Shown here: piece after piece, positions 1-9,274 of the stretch
How the letters are laid out: each line of letters opens with the position of its first letter
How positions within the stretch are numbered: position 1 is the stretch's first letter
NCBI GenBank assembly: GCA_001910725.1
Contig: MJGA01000017.1
Location: forward strand, 310,001 to 374,000
DNA: 64,000 nt
Direction: 5' to 3'
DNA from: Phanerodontia chrysosporium
Lineage: Eukaryota; Basidiomycota; Agaricomycetes; Polyporales; Phanerochaetaceae
Position numbers and translations under genes: made by a program
Notes under the pieces: generated by a model
Databases searched by the model: none
The model's input: only the letters and a program-made list of their open reading frames with translations
What the model was told of the DNA's origin: nothing

Positions 1-144
1 TGATGTACCCATGGAATGGCTCAGTGAAGACAATGATATCATCATCACGGTGCCGCTCGAGGCAGTGGTTCATGTTTTCCTTGGAGCGCTGAACATTGGC
101 ATACACACAACGTAGCGGAGCCCGTCTAAAGGGCCCCTTGCGGG
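1..144 (-). mobile_element. Partial LINE endonuclease-like ORF at left edge
   Basis: Read on the minus strand, an open frame runs off the left edge of the window. It contains the short stretches VYANVQRSKENMNHCLERHR and DDDIIVFTEPFHGYI. This resembles the start of the apurinic endonuclease (Exo_endo_phos) domain of fungal Tad-type LINEs: an N-R/S-rich first strand followed by D-I-I/V-F-x-E-P. No initiator could be fixed and the rest of the element lies outside the window. The resemblance is from memory of the family, so the call is tentative. Confidence 0.4.
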
Positions 145-1513
145 CTACCCTGAGTGCAGTGAGTTGGCACATGCTTGGCGTGTGCGCAGGCCCTCAGCGA
201 TGCATAGGCATCTCCCCTATAGGTGGACTACCTGAGGCAGGTCGACTCGAAAGTCTCCCCAATTGGTGTGGCTGGGTAGCCAACAGTCAATGGACCTTCC
301 AACTAGGTACACCTCAATAGTAGAGTTGGCAAAGCCTCCCTAAAGGGTACAGGAGGGGATCACACCCTGCTGCCTCGCACAACGAGCACCAACCACCACA
401 CTGACGTGGTAACAACTCGAGCAGGTAAACTCTGCATTTCGCAGAGACCCACCGGCGACGGATTTTGACCTCTCGAGCCCAGCCAAGAATTCTCTCCCTG
501 GCTGGCTACGGCCCAGTGGGTGTACCCAGGGCGCAACCCCTGGCCCACCTTCCCGTTACCTGGCAGCCGGTTCGCTATGCCCAAAGGCGCGGATCCCCGT
601 GCAACTGTCCAGGCTCGCTCGCCTCGCTGGGGCCGCTACCGGGGTGGATCTCGCAGCAAAGTGCTGCCCCGGAGTTAGGGTTATCCCAACTAACGTCCTG
701 CACCTCATTGAGGCACAGGAGGGGGGTGGCCTGTCCTTTCGGTCGGCTTGTTATCACCACATACCCCCTCTTACCGACCCCTATCCTCTCGGACCCTTTC
801 GGGAGAGACACCGAGGTGCCCCGTTGGGGAGTGCACACCTGCCATAAGCAGGAATGACTTGCATCGGGCGCCAGTACTCCAGCTGCGAACTCCCTTTACC
901 AAGGGGAGACCCGAAACCATTTAGACCAGCCGGCATCCACTAGCCAGCAGAGCAGACGACGAAGAGCTGAACTCACCGGTGCCAGCATGCCCAGCGTTTA
1001 AGCTCCTTCGCCAAGGGAGCGCCGGCAAGCCAACTCGACGCCGCGCAGCTCGAGCGCAGCTCCTGGGGGCGTACAATCGAATGCGGAGACTCCCAGGGCG
1101 ACCAGCATGCCCAGTCTGAGCTCCTTCGCCAAGGGAGTACCCAGGGTGTCGTCCTGTGCGAAAATTTCGAGCCCGTTCCCCAACGGATGAACCGTGGGAA
1201 AATCCCCACCAGGTGGTGGTTCGAGATCAAGGAGCGAGGGGCGGTGGTCGGCGGGAGAAAGACAGTCGTCGTGGTTGGCGGACGAGAGCAGCCTACCGGG
1301 CAGGGCGGACCGAGAGCGCCCAGTCCGTCCAGATCTGGATCGGCGCGAGCTGGACGCTATGAATATGTCCTCGATCAGATAAAAAGTTGCCCTCGCCCTC
1401 TTGCTCATTGACCTGCACGTCTTCGTCACGACCCACGACGAGCACACGTCTTTGCTCGCTGTCTATACCCCCAAACCCTCCTCCGGCCTCGAAAACGACC
1501 TGATCAGACCGAC
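145..1513. other. Non-coding region, possibly LINE 5' part
   Basis: No convincing gene. The stretch could be the 5' region of the minus-strand LINE whose endonuclease-like frame sits at the left edge. It holds an imperfect direct repeat at 982-1019 and 1102-1137 (both starting CCAGCATGCCCAG and ending CTCCTTCGCCAAGGGAG, 120 bp apart). Several overlapping open frames on both strands lack recognisable domains. The last ~70 bases must include the epimerase promoter, but no TATA box is evident. Confidence 0.3.
982..1137. repeat. Imperfect direct repeat pair, 120-bp period
   Basis: Two near-identical copies of about 37 bp lie at 982-1019 and 1102-1137. Both start CCAGCATGCCCAG and end CTCCTTCGCCAAGGGAG, differing by two bases of length in the middle. 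Function unknown. They could be monomers of a tandem repeat in a retroelement 5' region. Confidence 0.6.
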
Positions 1514-3166
1514 ATGTCATCGCAGGAACCTCTGAAGGTGTGTTCTCGTGGCTCTAACTCGACCTCGCGCTCACCTTGCCTTCGTCACCCTCAACAGCGC
1601 GTTCTCGTTACCGGCGGAGCAGGATACATTGGTGTGCACAGCCGCATCCTGCCGTGCGAGCTAATCAGACTCACCATGCAACCCGCTTCGGCATCTAGGA
1701 TCACACGTCATCTACACCCTGCAGACGACGCGCCGGTACAAGGTCATCTCGATAGACAATCTGCACAACGCCCACCCCAAGTCTCTGGACCGCGTCGCGC
1801 AACTCGCCCGCGACTCCCTCCCTCCGGATGCCTCCGAGCAGGACAAGGACAGCGCAGAGATCGACGCCCACACCTGTGACCTCACGAAACGCGACGAGAT
1901 TCGCGCTGTGTTCGAGAAGTATGGAAAGGGGGGCATTTGGGGGGTCATCCACATTGCCGTGAGTGCCGCCCGCTCTCTCTTTATGCCAGGAACTTGACCT
2001 CGTGACCAGGCGTACAAAGCAGTTGGCGAGTCGACTCAGATCCCATTAACGTACTACGAGAACAACGTCTCTGCTACGATCTACCTCCTTCAAGTGATGG
2101 AAGAGTTCGACTGCACTCGCATGGTCTACTCCTCCAGTGCCACCGTCTACGGAACTCCGCCAGTCATCCCCATTCCCGAGACGACTCGGCTAAAGGCGGA
2201 CAGTCCGTACGGCAAGACGAAGGTCATGAGCGAGACTATCATCGAAGACCTCTGCGCAGGTATGTTTTTGTGCCGTCGTGTATATTCCAAGCTAACGTGT
2301 TCCTTAGCCGAGCCTCAGAAGTGGCGAGCCCTTTCTTTGCGCTACTTCAAGTACGTTTCTGCCTACGTTTCTGCACCAGCGACGGGCGTGTGCCATACAC
2401 GCGTGTCAGGGACGCAGCTCCTGTCTCGCTGAACATGATGCACGCTTTGCAATTCATGGCGCGGTTGCGTTCCATATTATTACGTCCCTTCGTTGTCCGC
2501 CCTCGTCGCTGGGGCAGCAAAACTGGGGCCAGAAGCTGACATCTCCGCATAGCCCCGCAGGAGCCCATCCATCCGGTCTGATCGGCGAGGACCCGCGCGG
2601 ACGGCCAGGGAACCTGCTCCCCCTCCTCGCACACATGGCCATTGGACGCGTCAAGGACAGCAAGCTGCGCGTGTTCGGCAACGACTACCCGACGCCAGAC
2701 GGCACCTGCGTCCGCGACTACCTGCACGTGCTCGACCTCGCGAAAGGGCACCTCCTCGCGCTCGATGCGCTCGCGCCGAGCAGCACCGTCTTCGACAACT
2801 GCCCGACCGAGGCGCGTTACAAGGCGTACAACCTCGGCCGCGGACAAGGTGTCAGCGTGCTGCAGATCGTGGAGGCAATGAAGAAGGCCACGGGATACAA
2901 CTTTGAGTGGGAGATCACCGAGCGAAGGTGCGTGTTCTGCGTTCGCTTATCTCCCTTGCGATGGAGCTGATCTGGGTGTGCGTAGACGAGGCGACGTGCC
3001 CGACCTCACCGCGGACCCGACGCTTGCGCAGAAGGAGCTTGGCTTCACGGCGCCGCAAGACCTCGAGACGATGTGCCGCGACCTCTGGAACTGGCAGACG
3101 AAGAATCCGTGGGGCTACGGCGAGCCCGAGGGCGAGCTCGCGCCGCGCGCGCCCGTCAGGTCATAA
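1514..3166 (+). CDS. GAL10: UDP-glucose 4-epimerase
   Basis: Interconverts UDP-glucose and UDP-galactose (Leloir pathway, cytosol) using bound NAD. Seven exons joined at GT-AG sites give 388 residues: 1514-1537, 1598-1631, 1699-1958, 2010-2259, 2308-2350, 2553-2927, 2986-3166; the total of 1167 nt is an exact multiple of three. The Rossmann motif GGAGYIG is split across exons 2-3. SSSATVYG and the catalytic Tyr-x3-Lys (SPYGKTK, about Y173 and K177) are in exon 4. The AGAHPSG and ARPPR-like C-terminal parts follow in exons 6-7. The length suits a monofunctional epimerase without the yeast mutarotase domain. The fifth intron (2351-2552) is unusually long at 202 nt. The frame is intact. The downstream F-box gene converges on it. 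Confidence 0.95.
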
Positions 3167-3606
3167 TAGACGACACGGAAAAAGAGGAACGGACGAGGAT
3201 ACCATATTGGAGTACGGACATTTGCGCAGATTATAGGCAGAGGTACATAGCCTCTCCCGCTCTAATACGATATAGATTGTTGTGCTGCAGAAGTGGGCGG
3301 CGTCGTGAGTCTTTCTAGCTCGACGCCGCTGCACGACATGATCGACTAGACATCACGTCTAGTTGTGAATCTCAATGCTCGCTGTGTATGAAAGTCTCGT
3401 TCGGTTCTTGGTCTTTTCTTCGTCCAGGATATGAACGCACAATCGAGTGGGCTGCCCTTTGCGTTGTATGTGACACGCGCCTTGTCCTCAGGCGACGCGG
3501 CGCAGAAATCGCCTCCCCACACAGACTTGAAGCGTATCTTGTTCTGGGAATTAGAGCTGCATACCGAGTATGCTGATGGCCGCGTCCCCAATTTATGGTT
3601 ATATTG
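3167..3606. other. Convergent 3' intergenic region
   Basis: It separates the ends of the epimerase (+) and F-box (-) genes. Short open frames on both strands have no recognisable domain. I see only presumed 3' UTRs. Confidence 0.6.
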
Positions 3607-5355
3607 TCAATCATAACCCAAAGTGTACACATCAACAACTACCTCTACTATGCCGCTAAGCCGTTCGACCAGGACTTGCGGGTCCACCCCGATCCTCCGT
3701 GGGACTCGTATCGTAAGCTGCTCGATCGGATACGCACTCGCCTGCCGCTGCATCAACGCGTCCACGACTGAATTGTTGAATCCTTCCTCCGACTCGCCTC
3801 GCACCGGTTTCCCATCGTACATCGTGCATTTCTGGATTCGGTAAGATAGCTCGACGCGCTTGAGCCCGCGGAAGTGCGCTATTCCCGCAGTATGGCACCA
3901 GAGGAAGGACGCGATGAACAAGTCGTAACCTTCGCAGAAGCAGCACCCGAGCTCCAGCTCCTCTGTGCCGCAGAGCGCCTCGCAAAAGTCGCACAACGAG
4001 GCGCCTGGCAGGAATTCGCCATGTCGCGCAAACACATGGGCGTCTGGCTCAAAGCAGTTTACGCTGAGCACAGATGCGCCCCCGAGCTTGAGTGCGGCAC
4101 AGTAGGGACCTGTCGCCTCAACGTGCAGGGGCAGAGGTATGGTCTTGTAGCTGTCGCGTTCGCACTCGCCGGGATCGGTGGTGGGAAATACATGCAACAA
4201 TGTACATGTTGCTTTGTAATGGTGAATGTCGAGGTTCAACTGGCTCACTTCCTTGTACGTGCCGGCGATAGAGGCCCCAGCACGAGTAAGCACGGCGAGG
4301 GGAAGTGGTGGCCCCGCTAGGGAGCGCGAGTGCACCATGCCTCCTTCGCTACAAGTTATCTCGCAATCAAAAGGGAGGATGAGGCCGCTTATCAGTGTGA
4401 GGAATGTTGCGTCGTAAACGCAATCGACGACGGCGAGCTTGCGAAGCCTGCGGAGTGAGACGGGTTCACACTCCGAAGCTTCGTCTCCGATCTCCTCTGG
4501 CCCGTACCACCCAGTAAATCCGAGATACTCAAGGGCCGGGAAGTTGCGTATAAAGGACAAAAATGCGGACAGGCTCGGGATGGTGCTCATGTCATAGCCC
4601 ATCTCGAGTTTGCGGAGTGACTTTAGCTGGGAGAACGAGGGGGATGACCATGTTTCGACACCACAGAGGTCGTTGAGCCAGAGCTGCTGGAGGTTTCTTG
4701 CCGCAGATATGATGGAGAGCCACACGGAGTCCGCAGAGAGTTCGCCTGTGAGGATAAGCACTTCCAGCGCGGAAGCGTCGCCAATCGCGTGTTGGGATCT
4801 TGAGAGGAGTCTGTCCACGTTCCCTTGTACACTCGCGTCCACAGTCAATGAGCGAACACGAGCCATGCATGTCCGCAGCACGTCTAGTAAACGCGCGGCC
4901 ACCATAACTACGTCTTTCTGGTCCACTTTGACGGTGTCGCGGTGGAAGGAATACTCCTCATCCGTGATTAATTGTGCGTTGACGTCGATTTTTGCTTGTC
5001 GAGAGTTCCGCACGGCTAGCGAGATGTAATCGGAAACATCTTCACCGACCAGAGTGATGTTTGTCCAAAGCAAAGCCGAGCTCTGGACAACGTCGTGCCA
5101 GTGGCGGCACACACGTTGCAAGCACAAGACTATTTCGCGGCTTTCCTCTTCAGGGCACGGATAGTCGCCGATTGAGATCATTCTCGGATGGACGCAATGA
5201 AGGAAGATTTCGAGGAGCACCTCATTCGGAAGTGATTGAATTGTCGCTGCTGAGGCCTGGCCGACACCATGAGGTGTCGTAGCGCGTCTGACACATACGG
5301 ATGGGTAGTTTGGCATGAAAGGAAGTAGAGGAAGGAAGTAGAGGAACTGTCGCAT
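3607..5355 (-). CDS. F-box protein with leucine-rich C-terminal region
   Basis: A single uninterrupted exon of 582 codons starting at ATG 5355; a second ATG 14 codons in is a possible alternative. The F-box is at about residues 41-90: SLPNEVLLEIFLHCV, then a spacer and CLQRVCRHWHDVVQSSALLW. F-box proteins bind Skp1 in SCF ubiquitin ligases. The remainder has irregular leucine-rich spacing and would be the substrate-recognition part. It has a close paralogue at 25875-27516, sharing the C-terminal pattern SLC-x2-CEAL...CCxC...SFLWC and a final PIE-x-I-x-R-x-P segment, but that copy is frame-broken while this one is intact. Large F-box families of this type are common in Agaricomycetes. The substrate is unknown. 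Confidence 0.85.
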   Translation of the reverse strand: MRQFLYFLPLLPFMPNYPSVCVRRATTPHGVGQASAATIQSLPNEVLLEIFLHCVHPRMISIGDYPCPEEESREIVLCLQRVCRHWHDVVQSSALLWTNITLVGEDVSDYISLAVRNSRQAKIDVNAQLITDEEYSFHRDTVKVDQKDVVMVAARLLDVLRTCMARVRSLTVDASVQGNVDRLLSRSQHAIGDASALEVLILTGELSADSVWLSIISAARNLQQLWLNDLCGVETWSSPSFSQLKSLRKLEMGYDMSTIPSLSAFLSFIRNFPALEYLGFTGWYGPEEIGDEASECEPVSLRRLRKLAVVDCVYDATFLTLISGLILPFDCEITCSEGGMVHSRSLAGPPLPLAVLTRAGASIAGTYKEVSQLNLDIHHYKATCTLLHVFPTTDPGECERDSYKTIPLPLHVEATGPYCAALKLGGASVLSVNCFEPDAHVFARHGEFLPGASLCDFCEALCGTEELELGCCFCEGYDLFIASFLWCHTAGIAHFRGLKRVELSYRIQKCTMYDGKPVRGESEEGFNNSVVDALMQRQASAYPIEQLTIRVPRRIGVDPQVLVERLSGIVEVVVDVYTLGYD

Positions 5356-5638
5356 GAGCTGGACTCAGACTCGCACCTTAAGTATGCAGGCACCGCACGG
5401 TACCACTGTTCGAGCTTGGGCCAAAAGCTTCTGGCCACCATCTTTGCATCAGTGGCGTCCTCTCATCGAGGTGGCCGTGTCTTCTGAGTTCCTTTGTCAG
5501 AAGCTACTGTCAATTGTCATATCTCATGTATCATTGTCAGCAAAGACGGGGAATCGTGGACTATGCTCCCTTGTAATTAGTCGCACTTCGTTTGTTTCTT
5601 GGCTTTAGATGGGGCCCAAGCGTTGGTACTTGCCAACT

Positions 5639-5652
5639 CCCGCGTGGAATAG

Positions 5653-5654
<2 letters not shown>
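5639..5654. repeat. LINE target-site duplication, left copy
   Basis: CCCGCGTGGAATAGTC, 16 bp, is identical to 14846-14861. It lies immediately outside the LINE poly(A) tail (seen as T on this strand). This is the expected product of target-primed reverse transcription. Confidence 0.93.

Positions 5655-5700
<46 letters not shown>
5655..5700 (-). other. LINE poly(A) tail (46 nt)
   Basis: 46 uninterrupted T on the plus strand are the poly(A) tail of the minus-strand LINE. It directly abuts the left 16-bp target duplication. The pure homopolymer suggests a young insertion. Confidence 0.93.
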
Positions 5701-5704
<4 letters not shown>

Positions 5705-5866
5705 CTATTGGTTATACTGCGTACACGACGGCACATGAGCAGTTGTTGGGGAGACATAGCAAAACACGGACGCCCCGCCCGGGGCCGTTGGCTCTCAGAA
5801 TGGAGCCACGAGGGTGAACACGGGGCCGGAACACGGCTACAGGAGCGCAGAGGCACCTACGGGGAC

Positions 5867-5871
5867 GAGGG
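5867..5871. repeat. Gypsy element target duplication, left
   Basis: GAGGG directly precedes the 5' LTR and matches 13972-13976 after the 3' LTR. Five base pairs is the usual duplication length for Tf1/sushi-type integrases. Confidence 0.9.
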
Positions 5872-5985
5872 TGTCACAGTTTTTCGTCTTAACCCTTAGG
5901 GTTAGGGGCAGCAGGTGACAGAAGCGATTACTCCGAACTGTGACATGCAGAAGCGCTGGAGTGACAGCCCTAGGCTCGGGGCTGG

Positions 5986-6009
5986 TCACGTGATACGGCG
6001 GTCACGTGA
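5986..6009. promoter_or_regulatory. Paired TCACGTGA boxes in the LTR
   Basis: Two palindromic TCACGTGA octamers, 16 bp apart, lie in U3 about 290 bp upstream of the TATA box. CACGTG is the core bound by fungal bHLH factors such as Cbf1, Pho4 and SREBP types. The same octamer recurs upstream of several host genes in this window. Binding is inferred. Confidence 0.5.
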
Positions 6010-6139
6010 TGCGCACACGTGCGGTATCCCAGGGTCACATGGTCGAAGGTCTAGAAGCAGGCAAGGGTCTGGAAGCGCCGAGACACTCCGGAATGGACTA
6101 GAAAGCCCTGGAGGTCTCTGGACAGGTCCGGACAGTGCT

Positions 6140-6159
6140 GGAACGTTCTGGAGGTTTCT
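6140..6159. promoter_or_regulatory. Heat-shock-element-like array in LTR U3
   Basis: Four contiguous 5-bp units read GGAAC, GTTCT, GGAGG, TTTCT. These alternate nGAAn and nTTCn, with one deviation (GAG). This is the layout bound by heat shock factor trimers. It lies about 130 bp upstream of the LTR TATA box. Stress activation of the element is inferred only. Confidence 0.4.
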
Positions 6160-6289
6160 GGGACATCGTAGGAACATTTAGGAACGTGTAGGAGAATGTA
6201 GGAATGCCTGTAGGGCACTAGCCAATAGCGTAGTAGGTATTAGATAGCTAGGACCCTGAACACCGGTCCCTGGGGACCTGGTGCACATG

Positions 6290-6297
6290 TATATAAA
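6290..6297 (+). promoter_or_regulatory. LTR TATA box
   Basis: TATATAAA lies 33 bp upstream of the RNA 5' end inferred from PBS complementarity (6323). The spacing supports both assignments. The 3' LTR copy is at 13790-13797. Confidence 0.85.
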
Positions 6298-6473
6298 CCC
6301 TGAGGGCTGGGGGTGCCTCCCCAGCTTCAATCTCATCGCATCTCACCTCTCTAGCCTCTACACCTCGTCTTCAAGCCTGGCTACACCCTTTGTAGTCCAA
6401 GTAAACCTTTGCCAGTGAGTATTGCTGGTTGGTTTGGTGTATAGGCGCTAGGGCAGCGCATTTTTGTGATAGA

Positions 6474-6484
6474 AGATTGAAGCT
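6474..6484 (+). promoter_or_regulatory. Self-priming primer binding site
   Basis: AGATTGAAGCT begins two bases after the 5' LTR. It is the exact reverse complement of AGCTTCAATCT at 6323-6333, just downstream of the TATA box. In Tf1-type elements the first 11 nt of the RNA fold back onto the PBS and are cleaved to prime minus-strand synthesis, so no tRNA primer is needed. The 11-nt length and exact pairing match that mechanism. Confidence 0.85.
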
Positions 6485-6777
6485 AGCCAACCTACTCCAC
6501 CTTTGGTGGCCTAGGTTATTGCTTTGGGTTCTGGGGGCTTGTTTGAACAAGTGCTTTTGCGCTTTGTTCAGTTTTCTGCCGATCCACAGGCGTAAGTGGG
6601 CACTATAGTACCTTTTTAGGTACAGACAGGGGAACGTGGTGTAACCCACCTCAGAGGGCTTTGCCTGCGGACGAGTAACCCCTGTTGTAGTGCTGGACTA
6701 AGGGTGTAATACCCTGTCCAACCAGTTTTAGCTGCGTGGCGTGGAAACCCGCAGTAATACCCCTTTCTCTTCGTTGA

Positions 6778-7593
6778 GGGTTGGCTGGCAGGAAAGCCTT
6801 GCGCTTTGCCTGTGTGGAGAAGTTTTCTGGCTTGTGTACACAGGCTGACCCGTGTTTACTAGTGCCTAAAGCTGCTAGGAACCGTTTTGTCCTTGCTAAG
6901 GACGAGAGCTCTGGCAAACCCTTGCTTGAGCGCATCAAGATCTCGAACCTTCACCGCTTCAAAGACGTTGGGAAGCCGCGCCCTGCGTACAAACCTCGCA
7001 CTACACCCTACACCCCTGTCCCTGGTCGTCGTGAAAGGCTTGCTCGTGAAGCAGACTTGAACGACTTCAAGCACCAGCTTCAGCTCGAAGACTATCGCAA
7101 CGAACAGCGCAAGCGCCGCCTACTCGATCGCATCGCGAACGCCCCTCCCCCTCTACCCCTCATCGAACGTATTGAACCTCCCCCTACTCCCCCTATCGAA
7201 GTCAAACCCATTCCCAAAGACCTTCGCTTTCACACCAACACTCAGGTCCATCAGCTGCGCGACTACGGACGAAAGTTCAACGGCGCCCTTAACCACTTGG
7301 GTCCGTTCTTTCAGAAGCTAGACGAGCAGCGTTTTCGAGTTGGGTTGACTGAACACGAGCTCTACACCTTGGGCTTGTTCAAGGAGAGGTTCGACAACAT
7401 TCGCAAACACCTTCAGACCATCGTCGAGACGAAGGAGTACACCACGAGGGAGTGGAAGAAGATTTCGAGGGATTTGAAGAAGGCAGGCGCACATAGCTTC
7501 GCTGAGCTTAAGCCACGCTTCGCTGAGCATTGCAGGGAGCTGATTCAGGAGTTGGGTGAAGATTGGTTGTTTTTGGAGAAGAACCTCGATTAG
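6778..7593 (+). CDS. AUG-less ORF in retrotransposon leader
   Basis: An open frame of about 270 codons lies between the PBS and gag, from after the TGA at 6775 to the TAG at 7591-7593. It contains no ATG codon in frame. The whole leader from 6290 to 7622 has no ATG in any frame, so splicing from an upstream exon of the LTR RNA could not supply one either. The predicted product has a basic N-terminal half, a proline-rich linker (APPPLPLIERIEPPPTPP) and a charged, probably helical C-terminal half. No known domain was recognised. Translation would need a near-cognate start, for example TTG at 6781, or another route. It could be a leader protein or an extra Gag-like module, or the frame may be kept for RNA reasons. 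Confidence 0.5.
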   Translation, partial: GLAGRKALRFACVEKFSGLCTQADPCLLVPKAARNRFVLAKDESSGKPLLERIKISNLHRFKDVGKPRPAYKPRTTPYTPVPGRRERLAREADLNDFKHQLQLEDYRNEQRKRRLLDRIANAPPPLPLIERIEPPPTPPIEVKPIPKDLRFHTNTQVHQLRDYGRKFNGALNHLGPFFQKLDEQRFRVGLTEHELYTLGLFKERFDNIRKHLQTIVETKEYTTREWKKISRDLKKAGAHSFAELKPRFAEHCRELIQELGEDWLFLEKNLD

Positions 7594-7622
7594 TTTTTGT
7601 ATCTGCGCATTTTTGAATCAAG

Positions 7623-9203
7623 ATGTCGCTCAATTCAAATCCTGTTGACTTTGGTTTGCGTTCTGCTGCGAGTTCAAGTGGTATGGACCCTTGGGGAGCG
7701 TTAGAACTCGGCTCTATGGCTGAGGGAGGCCCTACCCCAGTTTTGGCCGCTGCGCCGCTTTCGACCTCTTACGAAGAGTACAGCCAGTCATGGGTACAAG
7801 CCGCTCAGGAAGGACTGACTCCTGGCGACTTCAAGGCCCTCGTTGACAGCCTGGGTAACTGGGTAAAGGCTGAGATAGCTCAAGTAAGGTCGGAAATGGG
7901 TTCAGAAGTCCTTCGCTTGAAGGAAGCCCTTCGCAAACGCAAAACTGAGGCCAAGACACTTCAGGAGCAGATAGACACTCTTGAGCAGACTAGACAGCAC
8001 TTGTCTGCGCAGATAGCAGAGGCTCAGAACCAAAATCGCGTTTTGCAGAACGCTATGCAGGTGCTGAAGCAGGAGAACGAGAGCTTGAAAGTATTGGTTC
8101 AGCAAGGCACTAGTGGAGGCAACGTTGGGTTGTCTCAGTCTTTGTTCCCTACCATGAAGGAGCCTGACACCTTTAATGGTGATAAGGCTAGTAAGCTGGA
8201 TGACTGGCTCGAGTCGATGGCACTCTGGTTGCGCCACCGTGGCGTAATGGACGACGAAAAGAAGATAGAGACGGCGATGACTTACCTGCGAGGTTCAGCA
8301 AAGAAGGTCATGCAAGAGTACTTCGACAAGGTGGCAGACTCAAAGCCCCTTGGTACTTGGACCAACTTTGTGAACGAACTCCAGAAAGGATTCCAACAGA
8401 CCGACAAGAAGGACAGGGCAAGGGCAGAGTTTGAGCAGCTTGTCAGCAAGAAAGGAACGAACGAGAAGACTTTCAATGAGTTTGCTGCTCGTTTCCGTTC
8501 GCTGGCTCGCCAAACTGGCTTCTCCAACGAGGAACTGTTGGTCAAAGCCTATGCCCATACCCCTCGTGCCGCCGCCGATGTACTGGCAGCCCGTGGTCGT
8601 GCTCAGTGGGCTACGACCTGGGATGGTTGGTTGAAGGATGTTCAGGAGATTCTGCAGGATCAACGTCTCTTGACGGGCACCGTACTCTCTGGACAGCCTC
8701 AGTCGTCGAAAGACCCTGACGCTATGGATGTCGACGCCTTGAAGAAGGGCTCAGCCCAGGGTAAAGGCAAGACAGCCAAAGTTCAGAAGGTTGCCATGTC
8801 GTTCGAGGAGGCGAAGAAGAAAGGCTGCTGCGCTCAGTGTGGAGGCAAAGGCCACATCGCCAAGGAGTGTCCATCGAAGAAGAACAACTCAGGTTCTTCG
8901 ACGTCGTCGAGTAAAACCACCAATGCACCGGTGGCCAGTTCGTCAAAGGCTTCGCCTTCAAAGGGAAAGGAGAAGGATAAGGGCTCTCGCCACACGAAGA
9001 ACAGCGTGCGCGAGGTGTACGCCAGTGACTCGGAGAGATTCCAGGAGGTAGCCTCTGACGAGGAATCGAGCTCAGATAGCTCAGAAGAAGAAGATACCCC
9101 CAAGACCAAGCACAAGAAGAAGTCGTCTTCGAAGGAGAAGGCGCAGAAGATTAACCGCGTGGTATTCTCAGACGATGAGGATTTTCTGCAGGGACCGATG
9201 TAG
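7623..9203 (+). CDS. gag: Gag polyprotein
   Basis: 526 codons; the structural protein that assembles the retrotransposon particle. ATG 7623 is the first AUG of the predicted RNA and has A at -3. A coiled coil lies at about residues 85-165. The Retrotrans_gag capsid-like domain is at about 180-300, starting near FNGDKASKLDDWLESMALWL. A single CCHC zinc knuckle (CAQCGGKGHIAKEC, about 403-416) binds RNA, and a Ser/Lys/Glu-rich tail follows. It ends with TAG at 9201-9203, overlapping the upstream extension of the pol frame. Confidence 0.93.
   Translation: MSLNSNPVDFGLRSAASSSGMDPWGALELGSMAEGGPTPVLAAAPLSTSYEEYSQSWVQAAQEGLTPGDFKALVDSLGNWVKAEIAQVRSEMGSEVLRLKEALRKRKTEAKTLQEQIDTLEQTRQHLSAQIAEAQNQNRVLQNAMQVLKQENESLKVLVQQGTSGGNVGLSQSLFPTMKEPDTFNGDKASKLDDWLESMALWLRHRGVMDDEKKIETAMTYLRGSAKKVMQEYFDKVADSKPLGTWTNFVNELQKGFQQTDKKDRARAEFEQLVSKKGTNEKTFNEFAARFRSLARQTGFSNEELLVKAYAHTPRAAADVLAARGRAQWATTWDGWLKDVQEILQDQRLLTGTVLSGQPQSSKDPDAMDVDALKKGSAQGKGKTAKVQKVAMSFEEAKKKGCCAQCGGKGHIAKECPSKKNNSGSSTSSSKTTNAPVASSSKASPSKGKEKDKGSRHTKNSVREVYASDSERFQEVASDEESSSDSSEEEDTPKTKHKKKSSSKEKAQKINRVVFSDDEDFLQGPM
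9179..9203 (+). promoter_or_regulatory. Probable gag-pol -1 frameshift overlap
   Basis: The pol frame opens after a TGA at 9176-9178 and overlaps the end of gag by 25 nt. Pol is in the -1 frame relative to gag. The gag codon TTT at 9183-9185 is preceded by T, so a Phe-tRNA could slip back one base on TTTT and still pair. No classical X-XXY-YYZ heptamer is present. Pol has no in-frame ATG before about 9593, inside the protease, so re-initiation would not give a complete Pol. Confidence 0.5.
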
Positions 9204-9274
9204 AGTCTGCGACATCTGGTCCGTTTTTAGATTTCCTTTACCCTCCCGACTCAGTAGAATGTATTAGATCAGTT

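Larger units (their letters stand above)
5872..6471 (+). repeat. 5' LTR (600 bp)
   Basis: Identical over 600 positions, as read, to 13372-13971 (constant offset 7500). It begins TGTCAC and ends GTGATA, so the termini are TG...TA rather than the canonical TG...CA. U3 carries two TCACGTGA octamers (5986-5993, 6002-6009), an alternating GAA/TTC array (6140-6159), and a degenerate run of GTAGGAA-like units around 6168-6205. The TATA box is at 6290-6297 and the RNA start is inferred at about 6323. A potential 5' splice site GTGAGT lies at 6415-6420. Confidence 0.97.

Noticed and set aside
145..1513. Protein-coding gene in the left 1.4 kb
   Set aside because: Several overlapping frames on both strands, no domain, no coherent splice chain, and repeats inside.
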